64,000 bases of DNA. Source: Darksidea phi (Eukaryota > Ascomycota > Dothideomycetes > Pleosporales > Lentitheciaceae). The notes beneath the pieces were generated by a model. That model saw only the letters and a program-made list of their open reading frames with translations. It searched no databases and was not told where the DNA came from. Where the stretch lies: the NCBI GenBank assembly GCA_030770425.1, contig JASJFT010000042.1:186001-250000 (forward strand), given 5' to 3'. Below, piece by piece: positions 1 through 11,105 of this stretch (positions within the stretch are counted from its first letter, which is position 1; each line of letters begins with the position of its first letter). The position numbers and the translations under genes are program-made.

Positions 1-1209
1 TTTTCCCAGCAGAGAGAACCACAGGAGCTATCTGACACCTTCGGGCTTTCCATCACATCGTCGTTAGTGGGGATGGCCAGGATGAGACTATTCAAGAGCC
101 TCTTTTACGGTCTCCCTATGTCGCTCGAGGATCTGACACTAACCCTCCCTTCATGGTCACCACGACCGAATCGAGCGCCACCGGTTCACGGATCGTTGTA
201 AGGGGCTGAAGCCGAAGGAGGTGGATCCTCTTCGCTGGTAGCCAATCGGTGACTCTTTGGGCCTATGGAATGTCCTAAAACCATATGGAACCATGGGTGG
301 AACCTGGTCAAACCTTGGGGCTGTGGTCGAATGTCCCGGCAACATGTGAAGACACTTCAGCTGATGACAAATACAGAACTTCCACATGATGAAGATGAAA
401 GCGCTGCCCGATAGTCTATTCGTCTTGGGGGCAGACAGATGTAATGTGATTGTTCAACCCTATCTTGCCATCCTTTCATTAAAGAAGTCTTTCATCGTCA
501 TTGGGTGGTCTTTGAGAGTCATTGGTCGGAAAGGCATCGATTGTGACTAAAGTAGGTCTCCGTTGAGTTTAAGTCGATACTAAGGCGAGTTGCGCATCTG
601 GACATAGCTCGCTCGGAAATGCACCTAGTTGGGTAGCTCCTAACCAGAACCCAAGAATCGATTAACGCTAAACCATTTGCGATAGCCTGCAGGCCGATCC
701 CCAAGATCTGCCGATAACTCGCCCCTGCTAGCTATTTCTCAATTGACCAAGTTTTTACGGTATATCGCCAGCCGTCATTTCTCGCTTATTTTTGCCTACT
801 CAGCCGCAAGCCCAGCAGGAAAAGTCGCTAACTGGTAACCTGAATGGACGCCATGGCTGCAAAGATCGCTGGAAAATGCGCTGGACAACTGAAGCACCGA
901 ACTAATACCCACGACGTGCATGAGGTCCACTATCACCAACGCCAAACCATGCATCATCCTGGATTCAGACAAGGACGTTCAGGAAAGGAGTGTTGGTACA
1001 CACGTCAATGGCTGAAAACACCTTCCCGCCTTCTCAGCACTTTGCCCTAGGGGGCGGTGTCATTCTGCATCGAGACACGCATCAACGCCGACCTGATGCA
1101 CGCTAGTTCACAGTATCTAGTTGATATGCATGATATAAAGCGCTGCTCGGTAGACTGAGAATCTTATATCTTATTCATTGTACTCCCAATCGTTAGCATA
1201 CGCGCCTTA
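1..1209. other. Upstream non-coding region of the GMC gene
   Basis: I see no convincing gene here. The open frames are short, overlap on both strands and resemble no family I know. The last 100 bases before the GMC start hold a TATA-like stretch (around 1131-1140, gatataaag) and a pyrimidine-rich leader, consistent with a promoter for the gene starting at 1210. Confidence 0.5.
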
Positions 1210-3256
1210 ATGTCCGCCATGGCTACATCGCGTTGGAGTCAATCCAGTGCATTCTTAGTTTGTATCACACTTATCCTTTCGCTAGGCACCGCTACACCAC
1301 ATCAACACTCAAAACGCCAGGATGCTGGTAGCTTTGATTTCATCATTACCGGCGGCGGCACCACGGGGTTAGCTTTGGCAGCACGATTGACGGAGGATGG
1401 AAAACATTCCGTCTTAGTTCTTGAAGCTGGTTTAAGGCCAGACACGGTCGCTTCATATCAGACACCTGGAGCTGACCTTCAGGTTCTGGGCTCTCCGATC
1501 GACTGGGCTTTCGGCACACTCCCTCAGCCTGGCCTGAACGGCCGTCAACCCACGTACAACCAGGGACGGTGCCTTGGTGGCAGTTCTGCTATCAATGGAC
1601 TTGCATATACAAGAGGCTCCTCAAGTATCTACGACTTATGGGCTTCACTGGGCAACGGCGGTTGGAGCTGGGAAAAGGTGTTTCCTTACTTCAAGAAGGC
1701 ACGACAGCTCTGGAGATGCAATGTGTAGTTGCTAATTATTGCGATATTAGTCTACGACGTTCAACCCGCCTTCAGCAAAGAATGTCACCGCGCAGGATTA
1801 CGACGTTTCATTGTATTCAAACGGTCCGGTACAGCTCGCTTACCCGCCGTACGTGAATGCATACCCTGGAAGTGAAGCGTTCGTTGAGTCGCTCTCTGCT
1901 CTGGGCCTACCAAAGTACGTACTCTAACGCAACACGATGAATAGTCGGTCACTGACGAACGGAAACTAGAGTTGAGGACCTAAATGGCGGCACCAACATT
2001 GGTGTGAAGCATGAGCCGTTTACAATGGACAGCCAATATCGTCGTAGCTCGAGCTACAATAGTTACTACATGCAAGCGCGAGATCGACCGAACCTCAAGG
2101 TCCTTGAGATGTCTCCGGTGCAACAAGTCATCCTTGAAAAGGCCGGCGACACTGTTGTTGCAACTGGTGTTGTGTACAATGACTACGCGAGTGGTCAGAC
2201 GCTAAATGCAACGGCAACGAAGGAGGTTATCTTGAGCGCCGGCGCACTGAAAACCCCTCAGCTGCTCATGTTATCGGTATGCTGATCATAGTCAACCAAG
2301 TATTCTTTGCTAATCTGTGTAAGGGGATTGGCCCTACTGAAACCCTTGAGGAAGCCGGGATCCAGCCGTATGTTATTAACGAGAATGTCGGAAAAAAGTA
2401 AGTTGCTGAGATATTCTGCACGATCGACATAGCGAAGCTGACTCAGAATAGCTTGCAAGATCACATCTACTTCAGCGTCATCGCGGAAGCCGACCCATCC
2501 ATCTCGTACTCTTCCCTCTACCATGACTACTCCAAGCTTCAACAAGCAACTCACGACTACAAAGAAGCAAAAGGTCCACTCACAGCCCCGGTCGGCCTAG
2601 CATTCGGTTTCGAGAAGGTCTCTTCCGACACACTCGATAGCATCGGCGCCTCAGCACTAATTACCCGGAACCGCTCTAACCAAGCGCACATTGAATACCT
2701 CTATGAAACCATTTACTACCCAAACCTCCCCACCCCTTACTATTCGAGCAAGGAATATAATACCTCCTACGTGAGCTTCACCGCCGCTATTCTTGCGCCA
2801 ACATCTAGGGGAACTGTATCCGTGCTATCTAACAGCCTTTCCGACCCCCCTCAAATCGATCCACAGTACTACACAACCCCGGAAGACCGCGCCCTCGCCC
2901 TATACTCCTTCAAAAACCTCCGAAGACTCCTCGCTGAATTCGCTACGTATAACTTCACTACCGGCCCGAACAACGGCGAAGTAGCGCCCGGTCTAATCGT
3001 CCAGTCCGACGAAGAGATACTTAATTATATAAAAGAGACGTCTGTGCCGGTCTGGCATGCATCGGGGACGTGTGCTATGCTTCCGAGAGAGAAGGGTGGT
3101 GTTGTGGATGAGAAGCTGAGTGTGTATGGGGTGCAGGGGTTGAGGATTGTGGATGCGAGCATTTTTCCGGTTATTCCTGATGCGCATACGGTGGCACCGA
3201 CGTATATGGTTGCCGAGATGGCCGCAACGATTATCAAAGAAGAGTTAGGGGGTTGA
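1210..3256 (+). CDS. Secreted GMC-family FAD oxidoreductase (5 exons)
   Basis: Glucose-methanol-choline oxidoreductase, predicted 612 aa, secreted. Exons: 1210-1698, 1751-1914, 1970-2276, 2324-2397, 2452-3256. A hydrophobic signal peptide (about residues 10-29) is followed by a KR site at 35-36. The Rossmann FAD motif GGGTTG lies at 48-53, with the ADP-ribose-binding acidic residue in LEAG near 72. The join of exons 4 and 5 rebuilds the family motif GKNLQDH. The C-terminal domain keeps WHASGTCAM (His547) and DAHTVAPTY (His590), the catalytic His pair. Length is typical of aryl-alcohol oxidase or glucose-dehydrogenase-like fungal members; the substrate cannot be told. Intron 1 must start with GC (AAG/GCACGA, 52 bp), because the only GT alternative is about 30 bp and adds unrelated residues. 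A second in-frame ATG at 1219 is an alternative start. No disabling change seen. Confidence 0.88.
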
Positions 3257-3749
3257 GTGGAGATGAGAGTGTTAGAGAAGGGCGGTACCAGGTATGAGGG
3301 GTAGATAGAAAGCAAGTTCAGGTACAGCTCACGATTCCCTATTGCAATATTGAGAGTCGATTTGTAATTCTTTAGAAGAGGAAGCTGTGCACCATCATCC
3401 ATAGGCCGCATAGCCACAAGCTGGGGCTGATTGATGACAAAAGTAAGTTACGATGTGATGATTACGTAGAGCGAGCCGGGCCATTTTACACTAGCCGGGA
3501 GTGGAAAATGCTTCTGTCAGAAGTACCGATCGGGGTGGCGATCTTGTATGATCTTGCTTGCGACAGCACATACAAGGCCGATATGACCTCCTCGTATGAG
3601 GGCAAGGTTTTGAAGCTCGGGCACGACATCCCAGTTTGTGTTACATGTGACAAAAACCTCGTGGTGTTGCTGTATCGCAGGTCTACTGTTCTGCTGTTGG
3701 ATACGGCATTCTATATATCAGGCGCGATGGTGACTATGTGACTGTAATT
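3257..3749. other. Downstream region of GMC gene
   Basis: There is no supported gene. A 77-codon frame at 3508-3741 on plus has no recognisable domain and sits next to the decayed AT-rich island, so I do not call it. Base composition drops toward AT from about 3700 onward. Confidence 0.4.
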
Positions 3750-4738
3750 TATTGCAGATCAACAGTTAGGAGTGCTTATAAGAGGCCCTGATATATAGTC
3801 TATGACAATATTTTAGAGATATCAACGCGTGCATGAAGTGATGCATGCTTGAAGTCGAAGTACCCCGTAGTTAGAGAGTTTTTTCTTTTTAATGCTACTT
3901 TCATCCCAATAGCATCTATAGCAATAGGCAAGGCTGAAGTTAGTACGAAGTCGAGGTACCTATTATTCCTATCTATTTGTTATACGTTGTACGTGCTTTG
4001 ACACGGGATCCGGGTTAGGGCCAATAGCACGTTTGTCGTACCGTTGGTTCTGTTAAGTCAAGGTTGAGTCAACGAATTCTATTACTAGAATAACTACTTA
4101 GGAGAGAAGTCCAATTTTAATCGTAAGCGTCGATTGTAAGAAAGAAGATTAACTACAAGGAATTAGAATATAGTAAAGGAAACCTCTTCCTTATATATTC
4201 CTTATAGCCCGTCTGGATAGTAGTAATAGTCGTAGTAGTCGAACTCTCGTAGCTATTATCTACTACTAGTAGTCCTAATAGTTCTATCTTAGTAACTATT
4301 ATAACTATTAGTAGTTATATGCTATTAGATTACTAACTAAATTTATAAGCCTAGCTCGTAACTTTCTCTAGAGTACCCTATATTCGGTAGTCCGCGTAAG
4401 AGAAAGATAATTAGATTAGTTTAATAAAAGAAGTTTCCCCTGCCCTATAGAATAGGGGCTAATATATTTAAAGAATAGGCTAATTATAGTTAGGGGGGTA
4501 AATAGCTCTTAAAAGAAGTAGAGGATTTAGTACCTTAAATAGCGAAGACTGATCACTAAGCGGATTCGATTCGATTCGATTAATGAGTAGTAGAGATGAA
4601 CCAACTATCCGTACAAGTAGGCTCCTTTTATACCTATACTCGAAGTATAGTTGTTGAGAAGAGTTATTGTCAAGCTTGGTAACCGCTAAAGTCATCCACG
4701 GTTCATGAGGCTCTTGAGCAGCCCACACACACAAAAAA
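3750..4738. repeat. TA-rich decayed island, probable RIP-mutated transposon relic
   Basis: The sequence is dominated by TA dinucleotides (runs such as tagtagtaatagtcgtagtag near 4218 and tactactagtagtcc near 4261), is full of stops in every frame, and lacks the CpA-rich look of the flanking genes. This is what C-to-T change at CpA on both strands produces in Pezizomycotina repeats. No protein similarity survives. A short (GATTC)4 microsatellite lies at about 4563-4582. The RIP reading is inference from composition by eye. Confidence 0.5.
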
Positions 4739-5030
4739 TACTCTCACTGCAGAAGCAGTTGACGCGATCGCTTAGATCAGATGCAGAACCGCTGAAAGCT
4801 CTCGGCTGCCTAGCGCTTGCAGGTATCATATTGCTGACCGGTCAAGATTCTATTGTCACCGTGACTAAGTGGAGCCAATATGGCACGGGTGAGGCGTAGA
4901 CGGACCTTTGCGAATGGAGATGCATTCTTTCTATCGAATGAGCAGAATTGATCTTTCAATTTGGGCAACTAGGAACCGGAGGGCGTAGATGGACTGCGGC
5001 CGCGTCAGCTGCTTCTGCAGTGAGAGAGTA
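4739..5030. mobile_element. Small TIR element (candidate MITE), about 290 bp
   Basis: The left end from 4741 reads CTCTCACTGCAGAAGCAG then T then TGACGCG. The reverse complement of the right end (about 5003-5026) reads the same with one change (C for T), giving terminal inverted repeats of about 25 bp. A TA dinucleotide flanks each end (4739-4740 and 5029-5030), as expected for Tc1/mariner-type insertion, although the right copy has two extra bases (AG) before its TA. The interior has no coding capacity, so this would be non-autonomous. It sits in the AT-rich island. No second copy is present in the window, so the family assignment is inference. Confidence 0.6.
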
Positions 5031-5639
5031 GTTTCTTGGGCATGTCTTGCGAGGCTTAAAAGTCTATTTACGATCTATTGATGACTTTGGCTGATAACTA
5101 AGCTTAACAATAATTTCTCAAATATGTTTTCTTAACAACTACTCGTGAATTATGGCTTATAACAGGCTTAAACTTAGAGTGCAATGGCACTCTTTCAGGA
5201 GGCCCGGACCGTTGCCTTTGCAGTTATACCGTCACACCCTAGGTAATGACTGTAACCAATAAACTTCTTGCGTCTCAAGAATTCGGGGGGAAATACCTTT
5301 TTATGTCAGTTTTTGGGGTTATTCCGCGAGTTTGATGACGCGATGGCTGTTACTCATTCGATACGTTTAGAGTTAATACTGTGTACTGTGTAGTAAAAGA
5401 TCTTTAGGGTTACTATCATTCTTTAGATTCTATTCTAACGGCTTCTACATTAATTACTACTCAAATTTGCCCATGCGAAAATCAACCTCTCAAAGAGCTC
5501 CTGTACATGCCATAAACCATGAACATCACCTCCGTTATGGGGCTTGGGGTTACGGATCGAGTTGATGCCATCGTTTGTATTTAAATATAGCGGAATGCTG
5601 ATATACATCAAAACAGAAGACCTTGTTTACCTCGGTGGC
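5031..5639. other. AT-rich intergenic sequence
   Basis: No gene seen. This is a continuation of the AT-rich island on the right of the small TIR element, with scattered stops in all frames. Composition rises to gene-like values from about 5640. Confidence 0.4.
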
Positions 5640-6474
5640 TGAGAGCATCCACTATCTTGTGTTCCAAACTAGCAACGATCCAATAGACTTCGACGATGTC
5701 ATCACCGAGGAGAGCCTCTTCAATGATTCCAAGTATGATGTGTGCTCGAGGCGTCACTAGATGAAGATCATACACATGGCAATGAGCTAGATGCCGATGT
5801 ACAGTCCAGCGTCATTATCGACCACAGCCGCCAAAGTAGCGGCAGTGTAGGCGTTGCTTCAGTCGTGTATTCACGAAGTGGTAGATGCTACCTCCAACGC
5901 ACCCGCGAGCCCGATTGTCGTCGAGTATCCCCTCTTCGACACCGAGCAAGGCCGCTTCAGCTCTGCCACGGTGACTTTCGACTTTCGACTTCGCATCGCA
6001 TACGGAGGACGATTTTGGCCTTGACCAAACCATCGAAACCCCTAACGTAGTTTGCGTATGCGCCATTTGAGAAAGCCAACTAAGGGGCAACGTCGCTTGG
6101 AGAGAAAGACACTAGACACCCAATTGGTGCCGCAGTTGAACTCGAGGTTGCGGGCATCAAGGCTAGAAAGATGGGCTACGCACACGAGAGCGGTGATTCA
6201 CTCGTGCAGAGGTATTTCGGCGCAGGGGTTTAGCTGGGCAGCATTGCATACCATATGTGGTGGAATCTACAACACGATTTCGACCCGACATGTCGGGATG
6301 GAATGTTCTATGGTAAGAGCGCTGTGAGAAGCGCCGCTAGAGAAGGCAGACCGGAGGTAACTTGTTTGCAAATGTATGGAGAAGCGTACGAGGCGATTGC
6401 TGTTAGTCTGGGTTGGGACAGTCCTCGCGAGGACATCGCAAACGCGTTAAACTATCTGCATGTACGTCTGTAGA
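5640..6474 (+). pseudogene. Remains of an unidentified protein-coding gene
   Basis: Three codon-like blocks on plus lie in different frames. The first encodes ESIHYLVFQTSNDPIDF and stops at about 5758. The second (about 5845-6025) encodes IVVEYPLFDTEQGRF and stops after GGRFWP. The third (about 6140-6474) encodes AYHMWWNLQHDFDP and ends DIANALNYLHVRL. They are too long and protein-like to be chance, but frameshifts and stops separate them, and obvious introns with good donors do not rejoin them. I do not recognise the family. It borders the decayed island, so decay with the neighbouring repeat is plausible. A real multi-exon gene with poor splice sites is the alternative. Confidence 0.4.
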
Positions 6475-6844
6475 GTCGTCGGTACCATTTCTGATCTTAG
6501 AGGATGCTCCTGAGCAGTCCACGCAATTCCAAATTCACGAATTGCAGCAAAAGCTAGCGGACTAACCAAATCTATTCCTCAAACAATCGCAATATTGACT
6601 TGTCTACATCGCGTCCAATCCACAGCACACAGCACAAGACCTCTCCAACGCCTGTTCTAATGCAGCAACGACCTCAAGGCACGGTAACGACTTCTAAGGC
6701 GGCTCCTTGCCTCGACACAATCAAGCGTCAAACCCACTTCGCCTTTCTATGATAGTATCTGCAAACGCGTCACCCATTCTATAGCCCTATATAGTACAGC
6801 TTTGACTCTCCGACGCCAATATTGATACGTGTCAACTCTGTTTC
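6475..6844. other. Intergenic, 3' side of the Ca2+ ATPase gene
   Basis: No gene seen. It lies downstream of the stop of the minus-strand ATPase gene and should contain its 3' UTR. Confidence 0.4.
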
Positions 6845-9800
6845 TTACTCCTCCTTCGGCCTGACAGGCTTTCCGTTCTGCTCAAAGGTCGCCATGGCGA
6901 TCGGCTTCTGCATGTAGAGTTTGCGTTCGAGGAACTTGAGCCCTTCGTCGATAAAACTTGAAAGCTAGTTAGCATATATTTTCACTAAGAATGCAATGAG
7001 TGGAAGAGGAGATACTCACATGATTGGCGCGCTGATTACCAATACGGCCTGCCACTCACTCCAATCCAGCGGTACAACGCCGAACAGAACCCGGAGGAAA
7101 GGAATATAGAGTAGTGCAAAGTGCAGCGCCATTGACAAGCAGATAGCATACACCAACATCATGTTTTCCCACAATGGCAGCGTAAGCAGCGACTCGGACG
7201 ACGAAAGCGCATTCATCGCGTTCAACATCTCAATAACAACCAAGATGCTCAGCGAAACTGTAGACGCTGCGTTCGCAGACTCGTTGGCAAACATCTCACA
7301 GCCGATCTCCGGGAACTGAGAAGAGCAGCGGTGGAAGTGAGAGAGCTGATAGAAGGAGATTTGAGGACCGGCGCTGTTGAACATAAACCACCATGCATAA
7401 CCACCGACGGTGGCGGCGCCGACGTAGGTACCAATGACCATGTACCGGAAGAAGAGCCAACCGCTTATGAGCGCTTCATCACGCTTGCGGGGTTGGCGTT
7501 TCATAACGTCGTGGTCGGGCGGGTTAAAGGAAAGGGCAGTGGCGGGGAGACCATCCGTGACGAGGTTGACCCAGAGGAGCTGGACGGGGATAAGTGCTTC
7601 GGGCATGCCCATGGCGGCTGTGAGGAAGATGGAGACGACTTCGCCGATGTTGGAGGAGATGAGATAACGGATGAACTGCTGCGTGTTGTTGTAGATGGAA
7701 CGGCCCTCCTCGACAGCGCCTTCGATAGTAGCGAAATTGTCATCGACGAGTACCATATCGGCGGCCAATTTGGCGACGTCAGTACCAGAGCCCATAGCAA
7801 CACCGATATCAGCCTTCTTCAAAGCGGGAGCGTCATTGACACCGTCACCAGTCATGGCGACGACCTCACCGGCTTGCTGGAGGAGATCGACGAGCTTCGA
7901 CTTGTGCGTTGGCTCAACACGAGAGAAAAGCGAAGCTCTCTTTGCAGCTTCCATCTTCTCAGACTCGCTCAGGCTATCGAATTCGTGCCCAGTATAGCTC
8001 TTTCCAGCAAGATTCTCGTTCTGACCAAAGACGCCAATCTGGCGACAGATCGTCTCGGCCGTGTTTTGGTTGTCGCCAGTGATGACAATAACTCGGATGC
8101 CAGCAGAACGACACTTGGCGATGGAAGCGCGCACTTCGGGGCGAGGTGGATCCAACATGGCGACAAGACCGATCAAAGTCATGTTTTGTTCAAGTTTCGC
8201 GTAGTCCTTTGTCGACTTGGCCGATTTGAAGAGGGGGTTTGAGCCAGCGTCTTCAACTGAAGCCAAAGCAAGAACACGAAGACCACGGTTCCCGTAGTCG
8301 ACCACTTCCTTGTTGATGAGACTTGTCATTCGTTTGTTGAGTTGAACCTTCTTGCCATTCTCCCCAACAATAGCATGTGAGCATCGACCGAGAATGGATT
8401 CCGGAGCGCCCTTTACCAAAAGCTTCTGAGAATTCGAAATAGAGTCGTTGACCAAGACTGACATGCTCTTGCGGTCACGCGAGAACTCGTATGTGGCCAG
8501 GCGTGGGCATCGATCTTCATAGTATTTGCTTGCACGGTGTACACGTTCCGCTGGGGAGACTGACGAGCGTTGCGAGTTGAAGCTGCTGTCAGGAGTGCCG
8601 ACCTTCTCAACCAGAACACGGAGAGCGCCCTCGGTGGGCTCGCCGACACAGCTGTGCGTTCCATTTTTGGTATCGTAAGACAAAGCGGAGTCGTTGCAGA
8701 GTGCCGTGACCTCGCAAATCTTTTGAACGGTGGCAGATGACGCAGCCAGATTATCTCTGGTCTTGCCTTGGAGGGTGATCTTGCCTTCCGGAGCAAAGCT
8801 GTTTCCCTCGACATCGAATTCTTCCAGGCCATTGCCGTCTTCGGTGATGAAGACGATCTTGTTGACACTCATCTGGTTAGTGGTCAAAGTTCCAGTCTTG
8901 TCCGAGCAAATAACACTGCAGCTTCCCAGCGTCTCAACAGATGGCAGGCTCCGAACAACCGCGTTCCTCGCCGCCATCTTACGAGTTCCAAGAGCGAGAC
9001 AAGTCGTAATGACGACAGCAAGACCTTCCGGAATAGCAGCTACACCGAGAGAAACCGCAATCTTGAGGTAGTAGATGGCACCTTTGGTGAAGCCACCGTG
9101 GGACGGGTCGCTGAAGTTGCGGTAGTTGATAGCCCACACCAAAATGCAAATGCCCGTGATAACCTTCGCCAGCATATCTCCAAAATCGTTGAGCTTCTCT
9201 TTCAGCGGTGTCGGTTGCGAGATCTGCGAGGTAATGCTCTCATGGATATCTCCGATCGCGGTGTTCGGACCGGTTAGAACAACCAGCGCATTCGCATGTC
9301 CTGTTACAACCGTGGTGCCTGAGAACAACATATTGATTTGATCCTGCTTGACAGCATTCTCGTCCTTGACCACTCTGGTGTCCTTTGAAACACTCTCGCT
9401 CTCGCCGGTGAGGATCGACTGGTCCACGCTGAAGGCGTTGCTCTGAATAGACAATATTCTGCAGTCTGCAGGTATCCTGTCGCCAACCGCGACTGAGACG
9501 ACATCTCCAGGCACCAAATCTTCGGCTTTTATGCGCGTGATGTGGCCGTCGCGGACGACTTTCGCTTCGTTGGCGGAGTATTCTTGGAGCGCGGCGATGG
9601 CCTTTTCGGCGCTGGTTTCTTGCGACACGCCTACGACGGCGTTTAATATGAGGATGGTGAGAATCTAATGCGCCGGGAGGTCAGCCAACGTATCTCCGAA
9701 GCGGCTCTGTTTTGCAAAGTGGCGACTTACAACAGCGGGATCCACGAAGGCTGTCCAATCATCCCCGCCCTCAAAGAGCGCCAGCACAAACGATACCGCC

Positions 9801-10060
9801 GCGCTTGCCAGCAATATAATGACCAGCTGGTCCTTGAATTGTTCCAGTATCAGTTCCCATATGGGCGTGGGGGGGTCCTCTGGCAGCGCTGTTCCCTTGC
9901 ATTAGCATGCGCGAATCCAAAGCCACACTTCATCCGACGTACCATTCTTGCCATGCTTCTGCCTCAAGCTTTGCACCTGCTGCTTGGAAAGACCTTTCTC
10001 TTCCGTAACTCCAAACTGCTTCAGCGCCTCGCTAGGCGTCTTTGTAAAAGCATTTTCCAT
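6845..10060 (-). CDS. SERCA-type Ca2+-transporting P-type ATPase
   Basis: Pumps Ca2+ from cytosol into the ER or secretory pathway using ATP (P2A ATPase). Predicted 1,010 aa, the usual size for SERCA. Exons on minus: 10060-9943, 9888-9731, 9664-7020, 6956-6845. The N-terminus has a cation-ATPase N domain, then [21 protein letters not shown], a SERCA signature. Further motifs are TGES (about 178-181), the M4 Ca2+-site PEGL, the phosphorylated Asp347 in CSDKTGTLT (rabbit SERCA1 uses Asp351), and the hinge TGDGVNDAP. The last small exon supplies the cytosolic tail ending KPVRPKEE. Intron 1 uses the acceptor at 9889 (AACAG), which restores the conserved NALPE; the earlier AG would break the frame. 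All catalytic residues are present. Neurospora nca-1 is the family model. The neighbour upstream is an unrelated minus-strand kinase gene. Confidence 0.95.
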
Positions 10061-11105
10061 GCTGTTTCCAATCTGCCTGTTGACGTTTGTCGCTCGTCGA
10101 TTACCTCACTGTCTCGGTGCGTCGCGAAGATGCACAACAAGAGGAATGCAGCGCGCAAGAGGGGCAATGTTGGAACGGTATAGGTAGATCGGCAGATTCT
10201 GGGAGAGGACACGGACACAGACCTGGGGCGGTTATATACGGCAGCGAAAGCGAAAGTTCTGGACGGCTCGGCTTCTGGCACTTTGAAGCTCAGAAATCTG
10301 TCCTTACAAAAGCTTGGACCCACTTACGCAGAAGGGCGATGACGCTAGCCGAGACCAGCCATCACAACGGCGGTCGGACACTGCATGCAAAGATTACTGG
10401 CCAGCCTTGTTTCTCGGTTCTCTGTAAGCCGCTCTCTATTCACTGCTTCGTTGTTTGTTTGAAAATGCTGTGAATGGCAAGATATTCCTGATCTGTCGCC
10501 GTTTTCGGAACAGTCAAGCTAGGCGTTGTGCCCCGCGATCCAGTCCCCACCTTGTCAAGAAAGTGATGTTCTATATGGCGGCAGTGCCTGGCTGTACATG
10601 TGCCAGCATATCCGAGCCTCAGATGCAGGGTTTCATACTTGATATGACAGCTCTGTTTCAACCTCCAGTTACTAGATGGAGGCGATGTGCGAACATCGTC
10701 AGCCTTTTCTAGGTCCACATAGCCTGCAACATCTCAATGGTAGCTGCATTTCATGTGCGTTCTATGCTCCACCATGGCAGCAGAAGTCGGGTGTAGACAT
10801 CATGGGGAGACCCCAAGGCGCTAATGTTGCTCTTTAAGATTTGGGATAATGAATTAAATTATTGAGTTCCGTAGACTCAAATCCTTTCTAAGCATATCGC
10901 AAGCATATTTCCACATGAAAGTACCAGGGGTATCCTGAGCCTTAGAAGCCCTGAAAAGTGAAGCGCCCAAAATGCTATGCAGTCATAAACATGCCAACCC
11001 CATGAAAATACCAGAGGGGAAGCCACAGAGGCCTTCCCCTATACCGGCCAAAATGCCGTGTATGCGCAATGGTAATTGCTTGGATGCGGTCCAAACAAGA
11101 AATCG
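10061..11105. other. Intergenic between Ca2+ ATPase and histidine kinase
   Basis: It holds the promoter and 5' leader of the minus-strand ATPase and the 3' region of the minus-strand kinase. Short open frames occur on both strands, but none has a recognisable domain. Confidence 0.4.

Noticed and set aside
7331..8242. 303-codon open frame on plus inside the Ca2+ ATPase gene
   Set aside because: It is exactly antisense to conserved ATPase coding sequence, and its composition mirrors the sense codons. No domain.
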